From a bacterium (GTDB taxonomy: Bacteria > Electryoneota > RPQS01): a stretch of 64,000 bases of DNA. The notes under the pieces are model-generated. The model was given only the letters and a program-made list of their open reading frames with translations. It was not told where the DNA came from and searched no databases. Position numbers and translations under genes: made by a program. The first letter of the stretch is position 1, and each line of letters starts with the position of its first letter. Of the stretch, positions 1 through 8,731 are shown in pieces. The stretch spans positions 18,251 to 82,250 of the forward strand of contig JADKHW010000011.1 of assembly GCA_016721565.1 (NCBI GenBank). Reading direction: 5' to 3'.

Positions 1-1512
1 CCAGAGTTAAATGACTCCGGTGTAATCCGCTTATGGCGCGCCAAACATCCTTTATTGCTTGAGCGTGTCCGCGAGCGCAAAATGCAATCAGTTGTGCCAC
101 TCACAATTGAAGTCGTCCCCCCGTCCGCAGTGTCGTTATCTCCGGCCCGAACGCTGGCGGTAAAACCGTTGCCTTGAAAACTGTTGGCTTGCTAAGCTTA
201 ATGGCCGGCGCAGGCTTCTTCATTCCCACATCATCCGGCAGTCAACTCCCGCATTTCGAGAGCATCTGGGCTGACATCGGCGACGCGCAATCGCTCGAAG
301 GCGATCTGTCAACCTTCACAGGTCACGTTGCGCGTTTACGCAAAAATGACTGAAGAGCCAGCCCGCAACAAATTGTTGCTCGTGGATGAAATCGGTTCTT
401 CCACCGATCCCGCAATCGGAGCCGCTCTCGCGCAAGCAACGTTACTCGAGTGGACGCTGCAAAATGCTGTCAGCATCGTCACAACTCACCACGGTGCATT
501 GAAAGCTTTTGCTCACGAAACCGAAGGCTTAGTAAATGGTTCAATGGCCTTTGATGAAGAGAGCCTCGTACCAACCTATCACTTTCGTGAAGGCTTACCC
601 GGTTCAAACTACGCTCTTGAAATTGCTCAGCGTGTCGGTTTCCCCGAGCGAGTCTTAACTCGAGCACGCGGCTATCTGGACAAAGGCGCGCTCGGCCTTG
701 AAGATCTTGTCAGTGAACTCTCGCGCAAAATCGAAGAGTACGAGAAACTCCGCAAAGAGTCCGATCTCAAAATGACGCAGTACGAAGGCTTGGCCAAGCT
801 CTATCAAGAGCGCTCCGAAGACTTAAAACGCACGAAAGCCCAAGCCCGCAAGCAAGCCTTGATGGAAGCCGAGCAGTTGATTGAAGACTCGCGTGGCGAA
901 ATCGAAAAACTTGTCCGCGACATCAAAGAACAGCAAGCCGAGAAAGCTGCCGTCACATCAGCTCGAGAAAAACTCCGCGAACTGCGTGCGAAAGTTGATG
1001 TCGAAAAAGTCAAGACCGCCAAAGAACTCAAAGAACCGTCTCCCGAGCGCAAACGTCTCCCCAAAATCGAACCCGGCGTGCGCGTTGGAGTAGAAGGAGT
1101 GGAGGGTGACGGCATGGTCACAAACACCAAACGCGGTGGCAAGCAAGTCGAAGTCGAGATGAACGGCGTGCGCCTGTGGTTCGATTCTGAAAAACTCTAC
1201 GTTCCTGATCCGATCAAGAAAAAGAAAGCCGAGCAGATCAAATTCAACGTCAAGATGTCCGATGTACACATCACCGGCGAGCTTGACCTGCGCGGAAAAC
1301 TCGGAGACGAAGCCGTTCCAATGGTGGATCGCTATTTAGCCGCCGCTGCCGAACAACGCTATCCCAGCGTCAAAATCATTCACGGCAAAGGTACCGGTGC
1401 TTTGCGTGTCCGCGTCCGCGAATTTCTCCAGCGCCACCCGCTCGTAAAACATATTAATGACGGCGGCGCCAACCAAGATGATTATGGAAGCACCGTTGTC
1501 GAATTGTACTGA
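1..1512 (+). CDS. mutS2: MutS2 family protein, 5' end cut by window, two compensating frameshifts
   Basis: C-terminal part of MutS2, a MutS-like ATPase with an Smr nuclease domain; the family acts in recombination control and in rescue of collided ribosomes. The reading frame changes twice. Frame 1 runs to about 125, the Walker A motif GPNAGGKT lies in frame 3 at 144-167, and from about 345 frame 1 resumes and stays open to the stop. Walker B (LLLVDEIGSSTDP, about 373-411) follows, then a coiled-coil linker rich in Lys and Glu, then the Smr domain with DLRG and HGKGTG (around 1381). A C added to the six-C run near 120 and an A removed from the five-A run at 341-345 restore one continuous MutS2 frame, so the shifts look like two opposite homopolymer indels rather than decay. 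The N-terminal part is outside the window. Confidence 0.93.
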
Positions 1513-1534
1513 GCAATAGCGAAAGGATGAAAGC

Positions 1535-1912
1535 ATGAATATCCGCATGACAAGCATCTACGTTGACGATCCCGTAAAAGCATTCAAGTTCTATACGGAG
1601 ATTTTGGGATTTCAAGAAGTTCTCTATATGCCCGAGGCACAGCTTGCGATCGTCTCCTCAAAAGAGCATCCGCACGGAACAGCTCTTCTACTCGAACCAA
1701 ACAGCAATCCCATTGCCAAAACCTATCAAGATGCTCTCTACAGTGCAGGCTTACCTGTAATTGTATTTGGTTCGGAGAATGTGCAAAAGGAGTATGACGA
1801 GTTGAGCAGTCTCGGCATCAAATTCAAATCCCTGCCTGCAAAATCAGATTTCGGCACGACCGCTGATTTTGACGATACCTGCGGAAACTACATCCGCATC
1901 CACCAGCACTAA
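1535..1912 (+). CDS. VOC (glyoxalase/bleomycin-resistance fold) family protein
   Basis: 125-residue single-domain protein of the vicinal oxygen chelate superfamily. It opens with the typical strand and helix (MTSIYVDDPVKAFKFYTEIL) and has the paired beta-alpha-beta-beta-beta layout, ending in DDTCGNYIRIHQH. The family covers isomerases, dioxygenases and resistance proteins; nothing here fixes the substrate, and complete metal-ligand sets are not obvious. A ribosome binding site (AAAGGATG) lies a few bases before the ATG. The gene starts 22 bases after mutS2 on the same strand and ends before a strong terminator, so it probably closes that transcription unit. Confidence 0.8.
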   Translation: MNIRMTSIYVDDPVKAFKFYTEILGFQEVLYMPEAQLAIVSSKEHPHGTALLLEPNSNPIAKTYQDALYSAGLPVIVFGSENVQKEYDELSSLGIKFKSLPAKSDFGTTADFDDTCGNYIRIHQH

Positions 1913-1988
1913 CAAAGTGATTAACTCCGGCCGTCTTCTCGCCAAGCGGGGATTTAGCGTAGCGGATCCCCGCCGGAATCTGCCTCCA

Positions 1989-2016
1989 AAGACGGCCTAA
2001 CTGGCCGTCTTTTTTC
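1989..2016 (+). terminator. Rho-independent terminator after the VOC gene
   Basis: Perfect 9-bp stem AAGACGGCC / GGCCGTCTT around a 5-base loop, followed by a T run. A further copy of GGCCGTCTT at 1929-1937 and a CGGGGAT/ATCCCCG stem between them could form an alternative longer structure. The rest of 1913-2094 holds no gene. Confidence 0.92.
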
Positions 2017-2094
2017 TTACTTTCGGAAAACTAAATTGACCCTCTCGCCTCCCGAATGCCTCTCCAATTTTCCTACAGAGATTGATTTTTATGA

Positions 2095-2154
2095 ATTTGT
2101 CAAATTATTGACACGTAAAACTGTCTTGACAAATCTATTTTTCGGTCGTATATT
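2095..2154 (+). promoter_or_regulatory. Promoter and probable operator of the ArsR-like gene; predicts a leaderless mRNA
   Basis: A consensus -35 TTGACA (2126-2131) and -10 TATATT (2149-2154) are separated by exactly 17 bases. The ATG at 2161 is 7 bases after the -10, so transcription should start at or beside the start codon and the mRNA would be leaderless; no ribosome binding site is present. A perfect 9-bp inverted repeat, ATTTGTCAA (2095-2103) and TTGACAAAT (2126-2134), overlaps the -35, and an additional TTGACA half-site lies at 2108-2113. This arrangement suits repression by the protein encoded just downstream (inference). Confidence 0.85.
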
Positions 2155-2160
2155 GAACCC

Positions 2161-2754
2161 ATGAACGCGCTGAGAATTATCACGGACTCTGAGATTGCTT
2201 CTCAAATCCTGAACCCCGAGCGGCAAGAACTCCTTGACCTATTAAAAGAGTCCAACTCAGCAAGTTCGCTCGCCCGCATCACCCATCGCCCGCGTCAACA
2301 AATCAACTATCATCTTCACGAACTCGAGAAGCGCGGCTTCATCAAGCACGTCGAAGATCGCAAGCGCGGCAATTGTGTAGAGCGCGTGCTAATCAGGACC
2401 AACGAAACAATTTACTTCAGTCCTGATATTCTCGGCAAGCTCGCTCCTACTCCAGAACTCGAACCCGACAAACTCTCCGCAAGTTTTCTCTTTGCCACCG
2501 CTGCAAAACTCCTTCGCAATCTCGGAAGAGTCATGCAGATAGCTTCTGAGCAAAAAAAGAAAGTTGCCACGCTCACACTCTCGTCTGAGATAAGTTTCGC
2601 CAACGCCGATGAGCGCGCGAAGTTCGCCACCGAAGTAACCGAAGCGCTCACGCGCATCTCAGCAAAATATAATAGTAACTCACCCGGAAGTCGCAAATTC
2701 GCATGGATGTTCGGATCATATCCCGTGGCCGCCGAAACTAATGAAGGAGAATAG
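2161..2754 (+). CDS. ArsR-like winged-helix transcriptional regulator
   Basis: 197 residues. The N-terminal 80 or so residues form a winged helix-turn-helix of the ArsR/HTH_20 type: a leading helix (NPERQELLDLLKE), a helix-turn-helix with recognition helix RQQINYHLHELEKRGF, and a wing. The C-terminal half has no recognised ligand motif. ArsR-like genes followed directly by an AHSA1/SRPBCC gene are a common pair in bacteria, and the next gene here begins 3 bases after this stop. The start is chosen at the ATG lying just downstream of a consensus promoter, giving a leaderless transcript. Autoregulation through the upstream inverted repeat is inferred. Confidence 0.85.
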   Translation: MNALRIITDSEIASQILNPERQELLDLLKESNSASSLARITHRPRQQINYHLHELEKRGFIKHVEDRKRGNCVERVLIRTNETIYFSPDILGKLAPTPELEPDKLSASFLFATAAKLLRNLGRVMQIASEQKKKVATLTLSSEISFANADERAKFATEVTEALTRISAKYNSNSPGSRKFAWMFGSYPVAAETNEGE

Positions 2755-2757
2755 ACA

Positions 2758-3375
2758 ATGGCCGTAACCAAGCTATTTGAAAACAATCAACGTTCCATCA
2801 TCGGCGAATACGAATTTGATGTTTCTCCCGAAGCCCTTTGGGCCGCGCTTACAGACCCTAATGAAATAGAAAAGTGGTTCTGCTTGCATGCGCGCGTCGA
2901 AGGTAAAGTCGGCGGCGAAATAGAATTCAACTGGGATCCGTTGTTTGATTTCAAATGGATTGACCACATCACGGTTTGGGAAGACAAACGTCGAATCGCT
3001 TTTACTCCCCGACCGCAAGATCTTGAGGCCAACAACTCCCCTTACGTTTGTGAGTTCGTGATTACCACTGACAAAGGCAAGACCAAATTGAAAATGGTGC
3101 ACTCCGGCTTCAATCATGGCGCAAATTGGGATGATGAATACGATTCAATCTTCGGCGGCTGGACCTATGAACTCTTTTCACTATGGTACTACATGACCCA
3201 TCATCGCGGTAGCAAACGCGATCTCTATTGGGCAAGAGTCAATATCGCCGACTTGCAAGAAAAGAACCCCTTTCAAGCCATAACGGACTTGCAAGGATTC
3301 TTTGAGGGCAAATCCATCCGCGATTTGAAGCTTCTCCGCAATAAATTTAACACCGCCTTCGCCCTCTCCGCCTAA
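2758..3375 (+). CDS. AHSA1/SRPBCC domain protein
   Basis: 205-residue protein of the START/Bet v1-like SRPBCC superfamily, activator-of-Hsp90-ATPase homologue type. The hallmark opening (YEFDVSPEALWAALTDPNEI then EKWF) is followed by the G-G-E-I-E-F strand and a long C-terminal helix. The fold makes a hydrophobic cavity; the ligand is not predictable. A GGAG-type ribosome binding site precedes the ATG, which is 3 bases past the ArsR-like stop, so the two are cotranscribed. A C-terminal tail after about residue 165 is longer than in minimal AHSA1 proteins. Confidence 0.87.
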   Translation: MAVTKLFENNQRSIIGEYEFDVSPEALWAALTDPNEIEKWFCLHARVEGKVGGEIEFNWDPLFDFKWIDHITVWEDKRRIAFTPRPQDLEANNSPYVCEFVITTDKGKTKLKMVHSGFNHGANWDDEYDSIFGGWTYELFSLWYYMTHHRGSKRDLYWARVNIADLQEKNPFQAITDLQGFFEGKSIRDLKLLRNKFNTAFALSA

Positions 3376-3388
3376 TTCCCTCGCCCAC

Positions 3389-3420
3389 AAAAAAAGCGGG
3401 CAACCCTAAGGTCGCCCGCT
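3389..3420 (-). terminator. Rho-independent terminator for the sorting-domain gene at 3491-4993
   Basis: Stem AGCGGGC / GCCCGCT at 3395-3401 and 3414-3420. Read on the minus strand it ends in seven T residues (3389-3395), so it terminates the leftward gene. On the plus strand it has no T tract but could still help end the AHSA1 transcript. Confidence 0.88.
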
Positions 3421-3490
3421 CCTGTTCTGCTGAATTCAACAGCCATAGTGGCAGCCGCTGCTATCGAATATCAGCTTTCACATTTCTTCC

Positions 3491-4993
3491 CTACTTCAGA
3501 TACAACAGCTTCGTGGACTGCATCGTCGCACCCGAAGTCGCGCGCACGAAATACAATCCTGCCGCGCCTTCCGGTGACCACTGCATACGATGCATGCCCG
3601 GAGCAAGATTCGTCAGATTGTTCGTATAGACTTCGCGGCCCAGCACGTCGGTGATGGTCACGTTGATTTCACGCGCGCTGCCGACCGAGAATTCGATATT
3701 TGCAATCCCGTTAAACGGATTCGGATAGCTGTTCACAAGTGTAAAACTCTCAGCCACAGCAATCGGATCATCACCCACCGCCGAACCTGTAATCACGTCC
3801 GTCGGATAACGCAGCGTAATCTGATACTCTTCAGTATAAGGTGAGCTATTATCAAACTGTGTCACAATACCGCGCACGGTAAAGGGACCAGATGGTTGCG
3901 GAGCGGTGCCCGCTTGCGAATCACCGTCAAACCGAATCGTGAGCGTTCCATTGCCGTCCGTCACGTCAACATTCGCATTCTGTCCACCACCTGAAGGCCA
4001 CGGATCGCCGCCAACGATGGTGACATTGCGAACTTCAACCAACATTCCTTCAAACGCTTCAAGGAACGAAGCACCTGTCAGAACCAGCGGCGAAATCGTT
4101 CCTGTTTCTTCAAGATCATCAACTGCAAACGTGCAGTTGCCCGCACCTGAAGTGATAATCTCAGTCAAGCCATTAAATTGACCCACCCAACCTGAAACTT
4201 CCACGCAATCGCCTTCGGCAAGACCCGCAGGAACGCTTCCACGGAAGACGTTTACACCCGCGTTGTCATCTTGGATGAAGAAGTTGGATTCGGTCAAGCT
4301 GTCAATCGTGTAATTGTTGACGTTCACGATACCACGCACAACGACAAATTGACCAAGCAGAGCGGGAACTCCCATGTCGTCATTCTCACGAATCTCTTCC
4401 AACACGACGTTCAGCGGATCACAAGGCTCGCCACTGTTCGGCGCGCCCGGTGACTGCGAATCAGCGCTCGCCCAATCGGTGCCGTTGTTATCGGTGTCCG
4501 AGTGATCAGGAATACGCGCGACCGGATAGTTCACACCTTGCGAGGGGAACGGATCCGGTGCATTCGTGCCGCCTTCGCCCGTACAATTGTCGTCAGCATC
4601 GCACTGACCATAACAAAGATGGTCAACCGTCTGGCCTGAATTATTGCGCAAATCTAAACCGTCGCACGAAACCGCGTCAACGCTTCCGGCGTTTTGCCAA
4701 TCGTGCGGTGAAACTTGATCCACGTTTGGTACATTCGCGCCGCCGACAACATAATATCCGTCATCGGGGATCGTGCCCGTCAAATTCACAGTCAAATAAA
4801 CCGCGCCGCCGTTGCCGTTAATTCCTACGATGGACCAACCTGCGAGATTCGTACCTGCCGGACCGTAAATTTCTGTGTAGAGAATTCCAGTGTCGTCTGT
4901 ACCCTGATTGTCATACAGCACCTCGTTCAATATCACCTGACCGAATGCCATCGGGGCCAACAAACACAGCAATAAAATTGCTTTCAAACGCAT
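3491..4993 (-). CDS. Secreted lamin-tail/OB-type protein with T9SS type A sorting domain
   Basis: 500 residues. A signal peptide (MRLKAILLLCLLAPMAFG) is followed by a lamin-tail-like domain (VILNEVLYDNQGTDDTG...GYYVVGG, about 19-190), a linker, and an OB-fold-like segment (about 205-400; LGQFVVVRGIVNV ... GDCVEVSGWVGQFNGLTEI) of the sort that accompanies secreted nucleases; no nuclease catalytic domain is present. The C-terminal 75 residues form a sorting domain starting SYPNPFNG and ending GLYFVRATSG...KLLYLK. It is a likely substrate of the PorU/PorV system encoded at 13.7-20.2 kb (inference). Ribosome binding site AGGAG lies before the ATG. It stands alone with its own terminator. Confidence 0.85.
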   Translation of the reverse strand: MRLKAILLLCLLAPMAFGQVILNEVLYDNQGTDDTGILYTEIYGPAGTNLAGWSIVGINGNGGAVYLTVNLTGTIPDDGYYVVGGANVPNVDQVSPHDWQNAGSVDAVSCDGLDLRNNSGQTVDHLCYGQCDADDNCTGEGGTNAPDPFPSQGVNYPVARIPDHSDTDNNGTDWASADSQSPGAPNSGEPCDPLNVVLEEIRENDDMGVPALLGQFVVVRGIVNVNNYTIDSLTESNFFIQDDNAGVNVFRGSVPAGLAEGDCVEVSGWVGQFNGLTEIITSGAGNCTFAVDDLEETGTISPLVLTGASFLEAFEGMLVEVRNVTIVGGDPWPSGGGQNANVDVTDGNGTLTIRFDGDSQAGTAPQPSGPFTVRGIVTQFDNSSPYTEEYQITLRYPTDVITGSAVGDDPIAVAESFTLVNSYPNPFNGIANIEFSVGSAREINVTITDVLGREVYTNNLTNLAPGMHRMQWSPEGAAGLYFVRATSGATMQSTKLLYLK

Positions 4994-5035
4994 TTTCCCG
5001 TCTCCTGATTTATCTCTTGAAAAGTAAAGGTCTAA

Positions 5036-6655
5036 TTAACTTCTGTCCACAAACTGCCATCTGCCGTCCAGTTTCGGATGCAGAGGTGTGTGTGACTTAA
5101 TGTACTCGATAATTGCTTCGCGCATGTAAACTCCCGATTCAACGGCGGCTTGACTGCGCAAAGCCGAAAGTTTCTCCATCCCCGAATTGCCTTCCAACAA
5201 ATAGTCCGTTGTCACTAGTCGATAAGTCTTATCGGCTTCAACGGGCTGTCCCCCAATTTCCAGCATTACCACTCGGTCCCCTTTTTCGCGCGTACGATCC
5301 ACCTTTACGCGCATCCCGCCGACGTACAACCCGCTTCCGCCGTAGGCAACTTTATCTTCAATCATCTCTTTGACAAATGTGCCGGTCACTTCGACCGAGC
5401 CAAGCGTATTGTCAAACGGCAGAACATTGAACACGTCTTGCGGGGTCAAATTTCCGCCCGGCAAGTCTGTGCGCACGCCGCCCTTATTCGTAATCGAAAT
5501 ATCGCCCTTGAGTCTCCACAGCATCGCATCACAAACTAAATTGCCCAAAGCGGATTCCGCTTCACCAATGCGCGTAATCGGCTGTTCAGCTACACCGATG
5601 CGCTCATTGAACCCAATCTCAACACGCGCGACAACCGTATCAATGGTTTCGGCTACATTTCGGTCGCGCGGAAACTGATCGGAGAACAAAGTAATCAATG
5701 TGCTCTCATCAGAGAAATTCTTCCAGCCGAGTAGCTGTCCAGTTGCCACATCAAACTCAAATTCCACAGCCATCAAATTTGTCCCGCGGCCATAACCTTG
5801 AAAACACGGAGTGTGTGTCACCGGATCCACCCACGGTTCAACATAACCGACGTGAATATCCCCTGCATACAAAATATCAATCCCCGGCACACGGCGCGCC
5901 AGCTCAAATGAGTTACGCACGTAGTCAGACTTCCAACCTTCCTTTTCGTGCCGCTCAAGATCGTCCCACGCATCCCAACGGTCAAACGGCAAACCCAAAT
6001 GGCACGCCGCCACAACAACATTACAGCCCATCGCGCGTAAACTGTCACGATACCTCTCGAGCGTTGTCGTCTCCGGCGCAAAATACAGATTGCGAACGTT
6101 ATCTGCAAAGCTTGCGCGCTCCGTGCCGGTCGTGGTAATGCCGACAACACCAACCTTGAGAGGGCCGAGCTGCTTAATTATGTAAGTGCCCGCAAAATTT
6201 GTCGTGTCGCCATTCTCGATATCGTAGGTGTTTGCAGACAAAACCGGAAATTGGGCTTGCTTCATAAGCCGATCGGTTACTTGCCGACCAAGATCAAACT
6301 CGTGATTACCAAGCACCCACGCGTCGTAGTTCACTTCATTCATAAAACGAACGACTGCTTCACCTTCGCTCTTCGTACCCACCAGCGTACCCTGAAAAAT
6401 ATCGCCCGTGTCAAGCAGCAAGAAGCCCTTGCCATTGTTTTCGGCATATTTCCGCAACCGAGCAACCAATGTCGCCATTGACGCTCCGCCACCAAGTGCC
6501 GGCGGAAACTCTGGGTTCATAAACGTAGCTTGCGAAGAATCCACTCCGCCGTGCACGTCATTCGTATGACAAATAACGATGGAGTAGGTTTCGGGGATTG
6601 CAGCGAAAGCCGAAAGCGACGCACACATCAAATATGTAAATAGCAGCTTTTTCAT
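5036..6655 (-). CDS. 5'-nucleotidase / 2',3'-cyclic phosphodiesterase family protein (UshA-like)
   Basis: About 539 residues, exported (signal peptide MKKLLFTYLMCASLSAFA). The N-terminal calcineurin-like metallophosphatase domain shows HTNDVHGG, DTGDIFQGT, GNHEFDLG and ACHLG; the final metal motif reads DIHVGY where GHTH is usual. The C-terminal 5'-nucleotidase domain has the substrate-binding NKGGVRTDL and NVLPFDNTL. It likely hydrolyses extracytoplasmic nucleotides. The start at 6655 is chosen because it begins a good signal peptide and overlaps the upstream glycosyltransferase stop by ATGA; a longer open frame to 6751 lies inside that gene. Confidence 0.9.
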   Translation of the reverse strand: MKKLLFTYLMCASLSAFAAIPETYSIVICHTNDVHGGVDSSQATFMNPEFPPALGGGASMATLVARLRKYAENNGKGFLLLDTGDIFQGTLVGTKSEGEAVVRFMNEVNYDAWVLGNHEFDLGRQVTDRLMKQAQFPVLSANTYDIENGDTTNFAGTYIIKQLGPLKVGVVGITTTGTERASFADNVRNLYFAPETTTLERYRDSLRAMGCNVVVAACHLGLPFDRWDAWDDLERHEKEGWKSDYVRNSFELARRVPGIDILYAGDIHVGYVEPWVDPVTHTPCFQGYGRGTNLMAVEFEFDVATGQLLGWKNFSDESTLITLFSDQFPRDRNVAETIDTVVARVEIGFNERIGVAEQPITRIGEAESALGNLVCDAMLWRLKGDISITNKGGVRTDLPGGNLTPQDVFNVLPFDNTLGSVEVTGTFVKEMIEDKVAYGGSGLYVGGMRVKVDRTREKGDRVVMLEIGGQPVEADKTYRLVTTDYLLEGNSGMEKLSALRSQAAVESGVYMREAIIEYIKSHTPLHPKLDGRWQFVDRS

Positions 6656-7467
6656 TTTGAAAATAGTCGTTTGATATTTCTTTTCATGCGACGCTGTAAG
6701 CGTTCCCATCGAGTGACACCGGCAATATAATCCGGGGCCTCTGCGCCCCAAATTGAATGTCCGTATTTGGCATACGCTGCATCATTAGCTTGATATGATT
6801 CTTCACGCGTTCTGTTCATCAGCCCGGTCGCATGAACTCGATACTTTATCAATGTTTCAGGCAGTATCGCATACTGATAGTTCTGCTCCAATCCGCGCAA
6901 CCACAAAATTAGGTCTTCTGCGACTCTGCAGTTCGGATAACCTCCAAGTGCGAGAATTCGAGCAACTCTAAACATCACGGATGAATGCCAGAAAGCACAA
7001 AGTATTCGGAACTCAGCACGTACTTCTTCAGGAGTTGTGCCGTGTGGGTAGGGCCCGCGTAAATAATTCCCCTGTTCGTCAATTTCAATTGAATAAGTCC
7101 CAAGGACATCAATTTCAGGATGTGCCTGCATGAAGTCGTACTGCTTCTTCAATCGATCCGGATACATGATATCATCGGCATCCATGCGTGCCAGCAACTC
7201 AGTTTGACAGAGTTCAAGCATCCTGTTGCAAGTCGCCGCCAGGCCGATATTCACCTGATTCTTGATAATCTGAAAGCGCGAGTCCGCGTGCCTGCGCAGA
7301 ATTTCTTCCGAGTTATCATTCGGACAATCGAGCACCGCCAGCACCGTAAATTCTTTCAGCGTCTGCGCTTTGATCGATTCGATGCACTCTGCCAAATACG
7401 CTTCCGCATTATAAATCGGAAGCCCGACCGTAACCAGTGGTTCCACTCTGTTACAATTCCCAAGCAA
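6652..7467 (-). CDS. Family 2 glycosyltransferase
   Basis: 271 residues, GT-A fold. The start region (VTVGLPIYNAEAYLAECIES) and the nucleotide-sugar metal motif MDADD at about residue 96 are typical of GT2 enzymes; a C-terminal basic tail (RMKRNIKRLF) may lie at the membrane. Acceptor and sugar are unknown; surface polysaccharide or glycan synthesis is the usual role. The frame opens at a TTG (7467) inside the preceding gene; a GTG at 7446, five bases after that gene's stop, is an equally good start. It overlaps the 5'-nucleotidase start by 4 bases, so the genes are translationally coupled. Confidence 0.88.
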   Translation of the reverse strand: MLGNCNRVEPLVTVGLPIYNAEAYLAECIESIKAQTLKEFTVLAVLDCPNDNSEEILRRHADSRFQIIKNQVNIGLAATCNRMLELCQTELLARMDADDIMYPDRLKKQYDFMQAHPEIDVLGTYSIEIDEQGNYLRGPYPHGTTPEEVRAEFRILCAFWHSSVMFRVARILALGGYPNCRVAEDLILWLRGLEQNYQYAILPETLIKYRVHATGLMNRTREESYQANDAAYAKYGHSIWGAEAPDYIAGVTRWERLQRRMKRNIKRLFSK

Positions 7468-8704
7468 GCGAAATCATGCCGCGGAATACTGCCGTTTCGA
7501 CACGGTCACGATCGTCACGATTTGTTTCGCCATAGAGCGCTTGCGGAAAGAGATCGTCGGAGGCATAGTTCATTTCGCCAAACTCAAGACCGAAATCTGC
7601 GCGCATGTTTCGCAAAATGAAACCAATACCGGCGGTGAATAGTGCCGACGCGCGATCTCGATCCGTCGGCGAAGTGGAATAAACCAATCCGAAGCGCGCC
7701 GGAGTTCCGGGAACGATTTGCTGTTCGGCGCCTGCGCGGAACTCAAGCACGTCATTCAAGTCGTCGCTGACTTCACTGAACGTGTGCATTTCCGTTTCAA
7801 AATAAACTTGCGGACGGAACTCGTTTTGTGGGCGATACTGCACACCCACAGCAAGATGCGACGGATACTTCACTGTTGATGTTCCCTCGAATCTTGAGGT
7901 CGTGTCACCGACAGACTCGATGCTCGTGAACTTGTATTTCAAGTCTCCGGTCGGGAACAACGCACGCGCGCCGACGCGAACGCGGGGATTGATATCATAG
8001 GTACCGCCGAAATTTAAATCAGCAGGCGTGCCGTCGGGAGTGTAATCCACTCTGTTCACGAGGTCCAGTGAATCTGGGCTTGCGAAATATACTCCGTTGA
8101 CGTAGCCCCAATCGCCGCTCAGGAATGACAAACTGAAACCGAGAGCCATCTTTCCTTCGGCTGCCGCAGCACCGAGTGAATAGGCACGTAAATCGCCTTC
8201 GACTTCAAGAATGTTTTGGCCGAGAATCAGATCTTGCACACCACCGGAGGTGAAGCGATTGCGCACTTCTTCGTGGTATTTGTAGCCGAACTGATAAGCC
8301 GAATATGTGCCGACCGAAACGACCATTGATTCGAGCTTATCTTGCTTCAAACGATAGGCCGCACCGCCGTCGAGTTTGGAATAGACGTGATCGTTCAGCG
8401 CGTAATTGTTATAACCCAACACGCCGTCGAACGCATCATAGAACGGATACGAGCGTGTTTCTTTGATGCGCGACACATCAGCATTGAAGCCAAGATTCCA
8501 CCGGCTTGTCTGATCGGCAAGCGTCGCGGGGTTGCCCATCAATGCTGCCGAACCCATTTGATTTGTGAGGAACGTGTGACCGAGGCCTAAAGAGCGCGGT
8601 GAGAATGCGCCGGGGCGGGTGCCCGCGCCGTTGTCAGGTTGCGGCGCTTGCGCAAATGAGCAAGCGGACAATAACAACACAGTTACGAAGATGCGCAACG
8701 TCAT
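7451..8704 (-). CDS. Outer-membrane beta-barrel protein (FadL/PorV-PorQ-like)
   Basis: 417 residues with a signal peptide (about 1-18, ending SFAQ). The mature start PGAFSPRSLGLGHTF and MGNPATLADQTSRWNLGF resembles the opening of PorV/PorQ and UPF0164-type barrels (RSLGLGG...NPA). The rest alternates amphipathic strands and ends with a terminal strand rich in aromatic and hydrophobic residues (GMISLAWEL). The role may be a transport channel or a T9SS-linked barrel; family assignment is by pattern only. It overlaps the glycosyltransferase frame by 17 bases, in the same operon. Confidence 0.75.
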   Translation of the reverse strand: MTLRIFVTVLLLSACSFAQAPQPDNGAGTRPGAFSPRSLGLGHTFLTNQMGSAALMGNPATLADQTSRWNLGFNADVSRIKETRSYPFYDAFDGVLGYNNYALNDHVYSKLDGGAAYRLKQDKLESMVVSVGTYSAYQFGYKYHEEVRNRFTSGGVQDLILGQNILEVEGDLRAYSLGAAAAEGKMALGFSLSFLSGDWGYVNGVYFASPDSLDLVNRVDYTPDGTPADLNFGGTYDINPRVRVGARALFPTGDLKYKFTSIESVGDTTSRFEGTSTVKYPSHLAVGVQYRPQNEFRPQVYFETEMHTFSEVSDDLNDVLEFRAGAEQQIVPGTPARFGLVYSTSPTDRDRASALFTAGIGFILRNMRADFGLEFGEMNYASDDLFPQALYGETNRDDRDRVETAVFRGMISLAWEL

Positions 8705-8731
8705 AGGAAGGAGTATGATAAGTGAAAAAGA

